Positions 33,216 to 45,186 are shown, numbered from the stretch's first letter. The stretch is 64,000 nt of DNA from Flammula alnicola (GCA_015499995.1 JADNRV010000098.1:62001-126000); one strand, 5' to 3'. Numbers and translations are program-made. Notes: generated by a model not told the origin, from the letters alone.

Positions 33216-33467
33216 ATGTTTCCTCTCCCGCTTTTCAATGAGAGCGAAGATCTTGTGCGACAAGAATATATCCCTTATCGATAACTATTACAACCAAAGG
33301 AGAAGAAATGTAACACATTAATAGAAAAGTATCTCCTATTATTTTCTCAGAAGTCGCTATGCTACGGCTCACTGCATCTGCTCGCAAAATTGCGACCGCG
33401 CGGAGCAGGTAAAAAAAAGCATAATCAAGCTCCTTAGGATGTGTTGCTCAATTTCTCAATAATTAGA
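33216..33467. other. Intergenic, no gene seen
   Basis: 3' flank of PAPS reductase; AT-rich with no supported frame. Confidence 0.5.
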
Positions 33468-33555
33468 ATGCGCTATTTGTCTAACGGTTAATGCATAGAA
33501 GCAAAAACCTGGAAATCGCAAGCCCTGGGTTTGATTCACTGCTGTGGTTATTTTT
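33468..33555 (+). repeat. tRNA-like sequence with Pol III box motifs
   Basis: Reads TTTGTCTAACGGTTAATGC (A-box-like) and 50 bases later CTGGGTTTGATTCAC (B-box with one change from GGTTCGATTC), then a T7 run near 33550. The acceptor arms do not pair and no anticodon loop can be placed with confidence. It looks like a decayed tRNA or a tRNA-derived SINE head rather than a working tRNA gene. Confidence 0.4.
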
Positions 33556-34245
33556 TTGCGATATATTTCAGTGGCTGTGCGTCTTGCTGTTTCTCCTTCG
33601 AAGTTCAAGCTCAAGTTCTAGAATCCGAACGGCCTTGAGTGTAGCCTCCGCAATTGCGTTTGCACGGCACTACCATCAACGCCCAACGCCGCTCCCTCGC
33701 CATGGTCAATCAACGTGAAAAGGCCAAAGGGGCAAAGAATATTCTTCTTCGTCCAAGTTCCAAAGTTCCAACTACCAAACCTCCGCTGAACCTGAGGCCT
33801 GAAATTGCTTGGTCCAAGGCCACCAGCTGCCAGCAGCCCCGGAATCTCCTTCACTGGAGTCCTCTGACTCAGAACTTGGCTCTATTCGCAGCGCTATCAC
33901 ACCACAGTCACCAAAAATACCTCCTGAAAAGCTCTGACAACAGGTCGAGAAGACTGGTCTCCTCGGCTGCCAAACATACACGACTGTCTTCTGACCCAAG
34001 AACTACCCATGATGAACTTGATGGCCTTGTCCTTTCAGAGGCATTCTCTCCTGTCATCAGCTTTCACACTCCCAGACAGCTGTGAGTACGAGCTACGTCA
34101 TTGCGAAGAGGAATCCAAGTCATCCACAGCTCACCTGATGCCAAGAATGCTTGTGTCTTATCATTGTCCGACGGAGAGGATCATACGGAACACGAGGGAG
34201 ACAGATATAGGCCGAGACCCACAGACGAACGCCGAGACGTCAACA
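33556..34245. other. Intergenic upstream of the hydrophobin gene
   Basis: Several overlapping open frames occur between 33600 and 34260, but none shows a recognisable domain or splice logic. I leave it as promoter and spacer. Confidence 0.4.
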
Positions 34246-34252
34246 TATATAA
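34246..34252 (+). promoter_or_regulatory. TATA box of the hydrophobin gene
   Basis: TATATAA 64-70 bp before the ATG at 34316, the usual spacing for highly expressed basidiomycete genes. Confidence 0.5.
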
Positions 34253-34315
34253 TCCCATAAGAAGGGGCGAGCTTGGACTTTATTGACCTTCCGTTCCACA
34301 TCCCACAATTTCACG

Positions 34316-34905
34316 ATGCGCATCCGAGGCATCTCTGCTGTTTTCGCCATGTCCCTCCCGATCCTTGCAGCTGCCATCGGTACCTCATGCATTACTGGTT
34401 CTCTTTTGTGCTGCAACGTCGTAGAGCCGGTCAGACTAAAACCTTGTGCTTCGATATCGATGATCAGCCTCGCTGACGATGAGAATGAACATCTCGTTGT
34501 ACTTATACTAGGCCACAGCTCAAAATATCGCCGACTTGGGTAGTATTCTTAGTCCCATCCCTCCTGATATCGTTGGGTCCATCGGTTGTACGTCTCAGTG
34601 TCTTCATTATCATATTTTAAATTGATGAAATATGTACCTCCCATAGTGGAATGTACCCCAGTCACTCTTCTTGGTATCATCCTAACGCCCTGGTAAGCAC
34701 TGGCAGTTCGGAAAGGCTTACCACTGAGAGCCTGGTCCTTCGGCTGACTATCGGAAATCTTTTACTCGTTATTCTAGCGCTAATCAGCTAGTCTGTTGCT
34801 CCCTTGACCAATTGGTGAGTTATACAATAGTATCGGCTGGGTGACTATTCCGATTTTCTTCTTTAGGCTCCATTGGTCGCCCTCGGCTGCGAAGCGCCTT
34901 TGTGA
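34316..34905 (+). CDS. Class I hydrophobin
   Basis: Five short exons: 34316-34429, 34512-34587, 34647-34692, 34778-34814, 34867-34905; 312 nt, 103 residues. Every exon is short, so the gene is visible only after splicing. A signal peptide (hydrophobic run ISAVFAMSLPILAAAIG) leads to eight cysteines in hydrophobin order: C-x6-CC, about 31 residues, C-x12-C-x5-CC-x11-C (motifs SCITGSLLCCN, LECTPV, PCANQLVCCSLDQ, LVALGCEAPL). The wide spacing and basidiomycete context make it class I. Such proteins are secreted and self-assemble into water-repellent rodlet films on aerial hyphae and fruiting bodies. All four introns are 52-85 bp and keep phase. Confidence 0.92.
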
Positions 34906-35596
34906 CATGGAGTGCGTATACAGCGAAGGCTATGGTCTGAAGGCCTAGAGCATGGCCACCCATTATGCGCAAGCCTTTTTGTATGATACACGAATAAATA
35001 TATGCCGCTCGAGTATCCTGAAAATAATTATAACGCAAAGCAGAATTATGATTTGATTTTACACCCCATTTTATCAACACAGTCCAACGAGTAAACTAAT
35101 ACGGCATTATAAATAAAATCACCCAACGTGAATATCTGATGGATACAGTACGTCAGGAACAAGTTGAGAAATAAGTAGAACAAGGAAGTATTATCTAGTC
35201 AAAAAACAACCGCAGGATAGTAGCAGTAATAGAGACAAACGAAAGACGAGAGAAGCATACAGTGTATAGGATGAAACGATTGTGGATGTGGGTTCCTTCC
35301 TTCCGTCTACAGAGAAATATGGAAGGTGAGGGAGACGACACGAAAGCAAATTAACTTAAGAGTAAAAAAACGAGATGTAGCATAGAGTTAGCGAGTGGGT
35401 TGCAGTTGGAGGAGCAGTGGCAACAAAGATAGTGACAGTAGGCTGCACTTTAAACACAAGCCGAGTTAGCATTGTAATCCGACGTGGAGAATGGAACTCA
35501 CAAAACGAAAGGCGAAACAAGGTCGGTGGCCCGTAGGTTTCGCATAACATATATTATAGTATACAGAAATTCAGATTAGATTTTGGTGTTTGGGTG
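34906..35596. other. Convergent intergenic region
   Basis: About 690 bp between the converging hydrophobin and DUF7918 genes. AT-rich, with no open frame or repeat that I can support. Confidence 0.5.
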
Positions 35597-36828
35597 TTAT
35601 ATCTTCATACGCTTCGCTTGTGGGCCGTAAAACGGTTTTAGATGCCGTCGAGGTCTTAGCCTGCGGACATAATCCTGAGATATGACGAGTTTAGCAAACA
35701 GACTTAGAGGTAAGAACGAAAGGCGTAGGAGGGCACCTGTGACGAGTCAGAGTCCGAGCCACCGCTGCTAAACGTTAGAGCCGGGGTAGTTGGGGTGGTC
35801 GGAGTAGTCGGACTTGACGGGATCTCCATTTCACCATCATCTATGTCGTCGTCGAGATCAGACGCGGGGCGTTTATCTCCAAGGTGCGGCTCTGATAGCA
35901 GCCATGGAAGGGGCGGTGGGGCTGTGACGGGGCTAGGTACAATACCGTGGTATTGCAGGACATCTGTGCAACAGGACATCCAAACTGTCAGCAAACTTGC
36001 TGATAAGAAAAAGAGAAACACAGTACGGCTCACCTAGAGGACGGTACTTGAACTCAAAAGTGGATATCTTCCACAGACTTGTCACCTCAGTTGAGGAAAA
36101 CGGGGTTGCGGACGATAAAGGCGATCCCTCATCCCGTCGGTAGTAACTGGAAAAACCTTCGTGCAAGCGGTTTGCCTCCCCGACCTGAACGACGTGAATG
36201 TCCAGCGAAATTGTGCCGAGTGTTTTCCAGTCTGCGCCAATGCCTGGAATTATCCGTAAATAAAATGGGTAAAGATTAGAGCTGGAAGTGGACCAACCTG
36301 CAGACCTTGGAAGACTCGAAAATGTTAACGGCAAGCAGGAAGTCGGTGAGGTCGCTATCCGGGAGAAAATTGCAGGTGCATGACTGCGGGCTTGCAGCAC
36401 ACGCCCGCCAAGCTCGTAGCCATCCATTGTAACAAAACCGCTGATGTCATGTTGGTGTATTGCCGTTGTAGGGTCCGACATGTCTCGCCAGCGTATGGCG
36501 AATGTCTGGAAAAGAAAGAAAAATACAAATTGGGTATAGTATGAGTTCATTAACGATCGGATCAACAAGAGAGAAGGCGGAGGAAAGGTCGGAAGCATAG
36601 GCGGAAGCATCGACGTACCCCGCGCAGAGGCGGAAGTTTGTGATCAAGAGATCTGCATGCGCGTAAATAGTATACTGCATAAAACATGGAACGTACCTGA
36701 CCAGGTTCCCCACCGATCCAACACGTCGCCACACCCGTTTCCTGATCCAGATGAGGGGCGAACTCCTGAAGCTGCACCTTGTTCTCCACCGTTATCCACG
36801 CCTCGATCCCGTTCATTTGCAGAGGCAT
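35597..36828 (-). CDS. DUF7918 domain protein
   Basis: Five exons, complement(35597-35674, 35737-35963, 36034-36243, 36298-36505, 36697-36828); 284 residues. The N-terminus NGIEAWITVENKVQLQEFAP with CWIGGEPGQ, then FAIRWRDMS and FVTMDGYELGGRVLQA, and later ADWKTLGTISLDIHVVQVGE form the pattern seen in DUF7918 proteins of Agaricomycetes. It is followed by an acidic, Thr-Pro-rich tail with a final basic stretch (RRLRPRRHLKPF). No biochemical role is known; such proteins are thought to be nuclear. The first intron is about 190 bp; the last exon is chosen over a read-through form ending ten residues after the donor. Confidence 0.75.
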
Positions 36829-37271
36829 CCTTCAAATTTTAAGTAATGGAAATATTAAGTAGGCCCAAGGAAGCTGGAGGAAGAATAGAAGGAAAAAAAG
36901 AAAGAAAAAGAGAGAGGGAAGAATCTACTGTCTAGAACTCTTTTGCCCACAGCACTTGTCGGTGCTCTGGTTAAGAGCGGCCAGTGCGTTAGGAGGCAGT
37001 GCGGCTCCAGTTACGGAGAGGCCTGGACTTCGTACTTACTTAATAGCCGGCTCATGTAATCAATTACGTCAGCAGGCACACTGACGTGTCGGCAACCAGA
37101 CCCGACTTGAAGTCGAACTTTACGGTGCACACTACAATTTCAAACGCACAACAGACAGACAAGACACTCTTTTATAGCGGTTCTGTGAGTACCAAATTGC
37201 TCTTTATATTCTGAAGAACGACTTACTGATAGCAATTTCCTAATTAAACTTGCGTTCAGCCTACAGGCACT

Positions 37272-37400
37272 ATGATATCTCACGACACACTGCTCACCCT
37301 CGCGAACTCCCTCGGAATGCTCGCCATGATTACTGTCGTTGGATACCACGTCGTTGCAGTGAATGCTCGATATATATCCGAGCACAAGAAGGCCCACTAA
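37272..37400 (+). CDS. OST4: Oligosaccharyltransferase subunit Ost4
   Basis: A 42-residue protein. It opens MISHDTLLTLANSLGMLAM, continues as a single membrane helix (ITVVGYHVVAVNARY) and ends in a short basic tail, the plan of yeast Ost4 (36 residues, MIS.. start, one helix, YH near the end). Ost4 is an ER-membrane subunit that stabilises the oligosaccharyltransferase complex making N-glycans. An AG just before the ATG (CTACAG) suggests a 5'-UTR intron, as tiny fungal genes often have. It could be missed by length filters. Identification rests on length, topology and the N-terminal motif. Confidence 0.8.
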   Translation: MISHDTLLTLANSLGMLAMITVVGYHVVAVNARYISEHKKAH

Positions 37401-38364
37401 TTCACTGGCCCACTCTGCCAGTTGCGGTTGGCTTGTAGTTGTCATTTGGTATGTTTTGAATGAAACTTAGTATTGTTATTTTCCTCACCACAAATTCAGT
37501 ACCAGTACTGGGATATCATCGCTATTGATCTGAAGAAAAGGACTTCTCAACAAAATAATCCTAGCGGAGACTACCCGCAGTTTTCACGTATGCCGCATGA
37601 GCGATCGAGCCATGTTAACCTCCAACCGATTTCCAAACTCAAGGTTTCATTAGCAGCCATAGCTCGCAGATCATAGCTCCGGTGACCTGTTACCCTACGT
37701 CCTCATAGCTATTCAATACACCACGATAAACTGGTTGTTGGACGGGGGTCGCTTCAACCGGACTGGCATTATTCGACATAGTACACTTCAAAAGCAACCA
37801 AACCGTTCCAGTAGAGGAGCATGCTCCAGCCCAATGTGCATAGCGTTCGGAAGGATGGCTTCTTGATGAAATTCGACCTAGCATAAATTTGAGATCTTCG
37901 TGGAATATTTGGGAAAGCCAGAGAGTGATATTTTTCCAGTGATGCATGCTGGGAAAAATCGTCTGGTGAGGGCTTTTTACGTTGGATGGCGAATCATCTA
38001 TTCTTCAGTTTTCGTTGCATAATAATATTGCTTCACCGAAACTTGCATATTCGAACTCGGAATATTATTGAATGACGAGTGGCCAGGCAGGCAGTGTTGA
38101 CCATGCTGCATAGCCACCCGGCCAGGATCAAAGTTCTCTCTGAGCCTAGTCTCTCACGACAGACCAATAATAGATGACAGTCGATACTCTTAAACCCAAC
38201 AGCAACGTGAACGAGTTCAACATACAAGGGCCTCGTTCATAAGTCTCGCGGAGGCCGTAATTTGTGAGTACTTCGGTGAACATTTAATTGTGGTTTGGGA
38301 GTTTTGAGATGCAAACATCTAGTGCCGCACTGTTTGGCATTGCAAGACTCGCACTCTCCGAAGA
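37401..38364. other. Intergenic, no gene seen
   Basis: About 960 bp between OST4 and the third F-box copy. The last 120 bp resemble the 5' flank of F-box copies A and B (GTGAGTAC and GGTTTGGGAG blocks). Nothing else is supported. Confidence 0.5.
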
Positions 38365-40070
38365 ATGGCATCGCAACTTTGTGTTCGATGCGCAGCCTCA
38401 AACCACGAAGTCCACCCAGTGTTTGATCCAGCCCGCTGTACTCGTTTAGGGGGAAGCCATGCCCAGCTTGCGTAAAACTCAAAGCCTTAGACGAACAGAT
38501 AGCTCGTCTCCAACACGAACGGCAATGCTTGTTGAAAACGCAAATCAACCTTCAACACGACCCCTTTATCCATTGTCTCCCTGTAGAGATTGCCTCGCAC
38601 ATCTTTACTTTCTACGTGGATGATTTATGGCCAACCAGACGACGTGCTCCACTTCGTCTCGCCGCCGTTTGCAAAGTATGGCGAGAAATTGCATTCTCCA
38701 CGCCTCGAATTTGGACTTCGACAGCCATCAACCTCAATCCCAAACAGAAGATACCCCCGCAAGTGGAGCTAGCGAGTCAATGGCTGAGCCGTTCCGGGAA
38801 GCTTCCTTTATTCATCACTCTCAACATCCCCGTGGACCAACACACACCGGTTCTGCCAGGTCGAAGCACGAAGGCTCTATTCCAGCTTCTTAGAACCTAC
38901 GCTCCTCGTTGGAAGCAACTTGACCTATTCATTCCGCCAACGTTTCATCGCAGTTTTCTTAGTGGTCTCCGTTGGGCCCCGCTCCTCGAATATATCAAGA
39001 TAGCTAATAGCGAAGAGCAACGCCAAGAGGTTGTTGAGGAATCAATGGAATTCCGATTGGACATTACGCCGTCGCTGAAAAGGATTAGATTCTCAGACCT
39101 TCACCTCAAAAAGATTTTCCTGGGCCTGGATAACCTCACATCCCTCGAGGTCGACAATGGCATCGCCCTCGACGAGATCTTGGAAATGCTATCACGCGCT
39201 CCTCGACTGGTTCACTGCAGACTCTCGAGACTTTTGGACAGCACAAGCGATTTAAAATTGCCAACAGCATATTTAACACATAGCTCGCTGGAAGACCTGT
39301 ACGTTTCTCCAGAAGATACATGGTCCGAACGCGGTTTGTCACTTCTCTGTGATCAGCTAAAGCTCCCGTCCCTTCAATCTTTCACCTATACTTCTGAGGA
39401 ATGCAAAGAAACACTTCCGGTAGACAGCCTTGTCTCGCTGTTTGGTCGCTCGCACAGTCCCATAACGCGTCTTTCCTTACGCAGTTTCGACATTATTCCT
39501 GCTGATGGCGACCTCATTCACCTTCTGGAGAGCTTGCCTACTATCACCCACTTATCGCTATCACTACCGTATTCTTCTTGTACAGACACAGGGATGATGA
39601 CGGACCTCTTCCTTAACCGTTTTGCTATGGTATCAATGCAGGACGGTACACCTCAAGACATATTCCTGCCTCGCCTCCAGTCCCTCCAATTCACAGGATA
39701 TCGACCATTCTCTTGGCAACGCTTGATGGACCTTTTCGAAGGCCCTGAAAGCACTACCCAAATTTGCTCTCACAATACCGTCGCAAGCAGGTTCGAAGAA
39801 ATATCTCCACCCGTTTTAGGTCGAAGTCGCACTCGGCGGCCACTGGATTACTGCAAAATCGAGCTCGTGCAAAGAAAGACAGATCCACAAGAGTACATCG
39901 ATAAAAATGCTCTTGCTGTCTTTGTCAACTTCCAGAAGTCTGCTTTCTTGAGCATCGCGGCGGGAGATGGATTGGAGGCCTGTCGACCCGATCAACGTCG
40001 ACCTGGTCGAGTCTTCTCTAGAATTTCATGGCCTAGTGCGAGAGCAACTTTGGCTTTGAGCGTCATCTGA
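38365..40070 (+). pseudogene. F-box / leucine-rich copy C with two frameshifts
   Basis: Homologue of the intact copy at 8057-9733 but on the plus strand. The homologous ATG at 38365 begins M-A-S-Q-L-C-V, but a one-base loss near 38445 shifts the frame before the second Cys pair. An ATG at 38529 still opens 513 residues with the whole F-box (LPVEIASHIFTFYV) and most leucine-rich repeats. Near 39955-39985 the frame shifts again: the family ending VDLVESSLEFHGLVREQLW is present in another frame and replaced by 40 unrelated residues. A shortened F-box protein could still be made, but both conserved ends are lost. Confidence 0.7.
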
Positions 40071-40599
40071 ACGCGTGCTAATATTTGCATTCGTCTTTTC
40101 CTCATCCAGAGATCATTAACCCCTTCTTTGTCCTTTATTCTGCTGCATTCGCTACGAGGTACTGTCCGTATTCTTCTTTACTGATAAAATCAAAATTTCT
40201 TGTTCCACGTTGGAAATCTTGCTCTGCGCCCTGGAGTCTGGATAGTGTCGATGCATTCACAAGCATTATCACTAATAACACTAGGACGTAAAGTCTAGCG
40301 GTGTTTTGGAGTGAGACTAAGTGAGTGCATCGTTCTTAGGATTAAATTTATAGTCAAAGTATTTTTTAGGTCTGCCGCCACATTTTCACAGGGCTCGCCA
40401 AACTTTCGAAAGATAGAATCGGAGGGATCAACCAGGTCTCCTCGGGCACAAGAGATAATAAAATTTCCCGATTCTTGGAAAAATTCCGCATGGTGAAGCT
40501 TTGAAGGTTGAATACGTCGAGTAACAAGGTCATACATTTCTGGTAAGTTCTGGTGCTCGTCTTTTACAATTGCGAAAGGTATCTAATAATTAGATTCAC
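40071..40599. other. Intergenic, no gene seen
   Basis: Region between the F-box copy C and the unknown-family copy 1 (converging). No supported feature. Confidence 0.45.
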
Positions 40600-41481
40600 T
40601 TAGCCCGCCGAATGCTCGATTTACAATATCTAACGTCCTCGTCCTCCTCGTCGGCCGTCGTATCGCTCTCGCATGGGCTTTCCGGTAACGTTTCGTCCCA
40701 TTCTCCCCACCCTGATCTGATTTCAATGTCATAGTTTCGCTGATTGATGTTCCTCCAATGCCGCTTCCAGTCCTGTACCCCATTGTCTCGCTCTCTGCCC
40801 AGTTTACCTGGTACCACATGGCGTCCTGTCCTTTGAATTCTCCGGAAAAGTAGAACATGACGCACATCCCATCCCCGCTCATCGTTCCCTTGATATTCCC
40901 TGTCCTACTGGAAGAAAATGAGGAAACATTTCGTAAGCTTTCTCAACCGCTAAAGCGTCGATCTCTTCTGCGATCTCGTCAAGACTCTTTCCCTTCAGAG
41001 CCAGGTCGATTGACCTCGCTTTTTTAGCAGGTACCAATTCTTCGTACTCGTACTCCTGCGGATTCGTGTCTGCTAGCCTCCTCTTGTTTGACCTCTGCGA
41101 GTTTAGGTTGACTTTGTGCCACTCCTTGCTCAGCGCGTTCTCGAGCTCCAAAATTGCCCTGGGTACCTCGAGGGTCTTATCCCTAAACGCACACAGGAGT
41201 CCCTTTTTCGCAGACGCTCGTGTCTTCCGTGGCACCAAACCGTAGTGAAAGAGCTGTGCAGAGTAGAAATGTGCGTCTCGGTCACGGTCTGTCTTCGCTT
41301 TTTTCCTGAGTGGCTTTCCTGACTTGTTGAGTGGCGGAGGTGGAGGCGTGGAGGTCAGTAGTGCGTAGAGGCTTGCCGCGTCTTCTCGGGCGTGGAAGTG
41401 GCCGTCGACCTCAACATAGAGTTTCCCGTCACTGTATATGAAACCGTCTCGTGATACAGTTGGCTTGTGGGTAGCGTCCAT
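40600..41481 (-). pseudogene. Unknown-family copy 1, internally deleted
   Basis: Paralogue of the intact gene at 43768-45186. The N-terminal 190 residues match it block by block (DGFIYSDGKLYVEVDGHFH, AHFYSAQLFHYGLVPRKTR, LEVPRAILELENALSKEWH). The end of the family protein is also recognisable downstream (CVMFYFSGEF, PGKLGRERD, CESDTTADEEDED). The central part of about 115 residues is missing and the tail lies in a different frame from the front, so a full product cannot be made. An open frame of 200 residues (40879-41481) remains. The family function is unknown. The upstream CACGTGACC site is shared with the other copies. Confidence 0.65.
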
Positions 41482-41663
41482 ATTGCTCTCGGCGATATTT
41501 GAAGTTGGTGTACTTATAAGACCGAGGTCTGCTTTGGTGGTGGTGGTAGTGGTTGAATGTGGAACGCTGTCTTGCCAGACGGTTGCTTGCCTTTATCGTT
41601 TGCTGGGCCTGGGCCAACTCGGGCCATTGGGGTGATCCTCGCGTACATAATTTAAATAAGTTG

Positions 41664-41671
41664 AAACACGT
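41664..41671. promoter_or_regulatory. CACGTGAC motif upstream of unknown-family copy 1
   Basis: AAACACGTGACC in the 5' flank of copy 1. The equivalent positions of the paralogous promoters carry AAGCACGTGACC (45325) and AAACACGTGGCC (48899). Conservation in duplicated promoters makes a regulatory role plausible. Confidence 0.4.
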
Positions 41672-42117
41672 GACCGCGATTGGTGTACTGGACTGAAAAC
41701 TTTCCAGATAGTTCGTCTCCTCTTTCTTGAAGTCTTCCTAACTCATTCCTTCCATCAGATACAAAGGCACCACCTCCAATAAATACCCATACGTCTCTCT
41801 CAATTAGCGTCCCACTCAGCGCTCGGTGTTTCCACTCGCCCGATCGATTCCAAGGAAGTGTTATTGGTGGCCTAAGGAATCAGATTGCCACCATCTGTCA
41901 TTAGGTACTGTACTTCACGCGTTTCATTGGCGAATGACGCGTCATTTAACCCCACGTTTCTGTTATTGCCACCTTTAGAAGACCACATCCGAAATTTAAG
42001 CCAACGGCGTTACCGAAGCCAAACTTCTAAGTAGTATCATCAGGCAAGTGGCGCGTCTTTATTCCTCAATAATAGACACTCACTCAGCATTCGACCTCCT
42101 CCAGGAACCATTTTAAA
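41672..42117. other. Intergenic, promoter side of the F-box gene at 42118
   Basis: Pyrimidine-rich promoter-like sequence; no further feature. Confidence 0.4.
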
Positions 42118-43637
42118 ATGGACGTGGTATCGCGTCATCTTTCATCCAACTTCCCGCCCTCAAAAACAGACGTATCAAGCATCAAACATTCAATAATCCT
42201 TAACGACCGCAAGCTTCTCAAAATCCAGCAAGAAATAGACGAGCACCACGCTGAGTTGCTTAAGCTCCGCCAGCGTTCGAACGAGTTGCAAATCAGAAAA
42301 CAATCATACCAGGGCATACTTTCCCCGATTCGGCGACTTCCTATAAGCATCCTCAGCGAAATATTTCGAGTGACGATCAATGCTTCGATGAGCGATGACC
42401 CTTGGTTGAATTTGAAGCTTATGGGCGTATGTCAGCTTTGGCGTAATACATTCCTCAACACTCCGGTATTGTGGACTGCGCTCGTGTTGCCAAAATCCAT
42501 TCCGACGGAAAAGGTTCGAGATGTAGTTCAAGGAGCGATGCAATACATCCGAAGATCTCGCGCTCTCCCTCTCTCCATCTCGCTCGACGCTCTCCAGGTA
42601 TCTCGCCAGGATGCTGCCGACCTTTTCTCCTGCATCCTTGCGAAACAGAGATGGAAAGACGTCACATTGTCAGGGGCGTTCGTCGAGTTCTTCCTGGCTG
42701 CTACCAAGCCTCTTGAAAATTCCCCATTCAAAGTTCTTCGATCCCTCAAGATTAGAGAGTCCCCGACGTACCAAACCAATTATCTAAGAGGAAACTACTC
42801 TCTTCAACTGACCGATCTGCCAATGCTCAGCAGCTTGAGCCTGGAAACCGCTTCCCACGTGAACATCGCCGCACTCTACGTTCCATTCTCTCAACTCAAA
42901 TGTCTCTCGCTGACTGCTCTTTCAAACACTGGCGACTACCTCGAAATCCTCCGCGCATGTCCGAATCTCGAAGAGTGCAGTTTCGCCATCCATCCCTGTG
43001 GTAAACTCTACTGCGGTACTCTAATCAACACCGAAAATCCCCCTCCCAATGTTTTTTGTCCAAATTTACGGCGTTTGACGCTAGGCAGTGCAGAATATCT
43101 AATTTCTCTGCTTCTCTTTATGATGGCCCCTCGCCTCGAGGATTTTACTTTGTCTTCTACATTCCAACAACTGGAAGAAGATACAATAGCGGTTGACATG
43201 GGCCTCGATCAGGAGCTCCTTTTCTTCTGAATGCCTCACGATGCATGTTGCGCAGACTTGAACTCGATGGTGTCCCCGTGGCCCGCAACGACTTCGTTCC
43301 TCTCGTCGAGACCATGTCAAGTTTGGAAGAACTGAAGTTGCGTACCTCCCAGTTCCATATGCGGAACTATTTCGACGGGACTACCGTTCAACGGATGAAG
43401 AACTGGAGAAGTGTGGTTTTACCCAAGTTGCAGGTGCTGGAAGTCAGTGTTCCGACAGGTGCAGTAACCCGATGCGACTTCCAAGAGTACGCATGCTTGC
43501 ATGGGAAGATCAAAAAAGCGAAGTTGAAATATCTGAACGAAGACATTGAAGACGAAGACGCGGGTTTGCGATGGTATCTTGAGAGTAGCAAGCGACAAAT
43601 CGACGTCCATTTACCCCCGGATCGCGCCACTGATTGA
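42118..43637 (+). pseudogene. F-box / leucine-rich gene with one frameshift
   Basis: From 42118 the frame encodes 370 residues: an N-terminal coiled coil (KLLKIQQEIDEHHAELLKL), an F-box (IRRLPISILSEIFRVTI, then MGVCQLWRNTFLN) and leucine-rich repeats. It stops at 43230. The remaining repeats continue in another frame from about 43221 to 43637 (CMLRRLELDGVPVARNDF to the C-terminus). One base lost in or near CTCCTTTTCTTC (43215-43228) explains the break; no intron fits. It may be true decay or an assembly error in a homopolymer. It is a different subfamily from copies A-C. Expected function is an SCF substrate receptor. Confidence 0.7.
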
Positions 43638-43767
43638 TTTCGGCAATAAAGTACCATGTCTATATAGTATACAATATATCGAAATGTATAGAGTATATCG
43701 AGGGGTAATTCTGATCTTTCATAAATTTGTTACTCGAACATATGTACTTTGAGAACCGATGATCATA

Positions 43768-45186
43768 TCACCAAACACCATCGTCGTCCGAGTGGTACTC
43801 GCTCTCATCCTCATCCTCAGATCCGCCATAAGAATGATTTTCATCCCTATCCTGATCGCGCCTATGATGCCCGACCGTCGTATCGCTCTCGAACGCGCTT
43901 TCCTGCTTCTCTTCGCCGCCCCATCGCCCCCACCTCGAAGTATTTTCGACCTCGTAATTTATGCCATTGATGCTCCTCCATTCCTCCTTCCATTTCTTCA
44001 CCTCCTGATGCTGTCGTTTCTCAAGTTTGCCTGGCACCACCTTGCCTCCGCGCGTTTGGAGTACGCCCGAAAATCTGAACATGCCACAATATGTGTGCCC
44101 GTCCATGCTGCCCTCCACTTTTCCTCCTCCGAGGAAGGCGAGGTCACCACGATTAGATTTATCGAAGGTCATCGCGTTTTCGCCTGTCTCGCGGCCTCGC
44201 CACTGAAAGGGTATCCCTACTTTGAGGCTATCAGGCGGTGGCTCGGTGGACCGCATCACTCCAGCAATGATGCCAAAATCGAAAGAAGCCCAGATGTGCG
44301 CGGAGGTGGAAGAAGGGTAAATTTCCAGTGTCATGGCTTCCGTAACGTCTGGCCACTGTTCCTCGAGTTCTGCGGCCGTGATTTTATAGATACCTGTCCA
44401 TTCGGCAGGGTCCAGAGGCGTCTTAACATTTAACCATATACAAATTAGCTCGACGAGTTATGACTCGCGAAGACTAAATTATTCAACACTTACTGCTTTC
44501 TTGCTGCTGCTGCTGCTGGCTTTAGTTGTCCTTTTCCCACTCGGAACAGTATTTTTGGTCGAAAGCGAAGTAAGCTCAGCTGACAAAACCGTCTGGACGG
44601 CAGGAAGTTCATCCAGAAGTTTGGTAAGTATTTTGCGAGCATTCTCCTCCGATAAAGTGGCAATCGCCTTTCGTATCTGAGGAAGAGTTTTCGTCTTTAG
44701 AGCAGCGGCCTTAGCTGTCGTTCTAGGTCCAGGTCCTTCGTCTTCTTTCAAATTCGTGGCTTCAATCTTCCTCTTCTTCGACTTGTGCGCAATTTCCTTG
44801 TTTGCAGTCGATTTCGAACTTCTTTCATGCCACTCCCGGCTCAACGTTTCCTCAAGCTCCAGGATTGCCTCGGGCACTTCCAGCGTCTTCCCGTTAGGAC
44901 CGCCAAATGCAGCCAGTAGTCTCTTCTTCGCGGGCTCCCGGGTCTTCAGTGGCTTAAAGCCATAGTGCACCAGCTGCGCGGTGTAGAAATGTGCCTCTCG
45001 GTCTGCGTGCGCAGCCTTTTTGGATTCTTTCCCAGGTTTCGCTGGAGGTGCAGCAGGGGCAGAAATCAAAAGCACGTAAAGATTTGCCGCGTCCTCTCGG
45101 GTGTGGAGGTGGCCGTCGACGTCGACATAGAGTTGTCCATCCCTGAAGGTGAATCCGTTTCGCGATATAGCGAAAGTAGCATCCAT
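43768..45186 (-). CDS. Unknown-family protein, intact copy 2
   Basis: Two exons, complement(43768-44421, 44494-45186); 448 residues. The N-terminal domain (RNGFTFRDGQLYVDVDGHLH, AHFYTAQLVHYGFKPLKTRE, LEVPEAILELEETLSREW) is followed by a Lys/Ala-rich linker and a Ser-Lys stretch. The C-terminal domain (YKITAAELEEQW, TLEIYPSSTSAHIWASFDFG, MFRFSGVL) precedes an acidic, charged tail ending DDDGVW. I know similar hypothetical proteins in fungi but no function; the basic linker and acidic tail suggest a nuclear protein. It is divergent from the LARP7-like gene with a 198-bp shared promoter. Two damaged relatives lie at 40600-41481 and near 48.7 kb. Confidence 0.7.

Noticed and set aside
33654..34085. 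Open frame of 143 codons upstream of the hydrophobin
   Set aside because: Low-complexity composition, competing frames on both strands and no family resemblance.
43759..44433. Plus-strand open frame opposite the second exon of the unknown-family gene
   Set aside because: Antisense shadow; the minus-strand reading matches a paralogue and splices cleanly, while the plus-strand one has no support.
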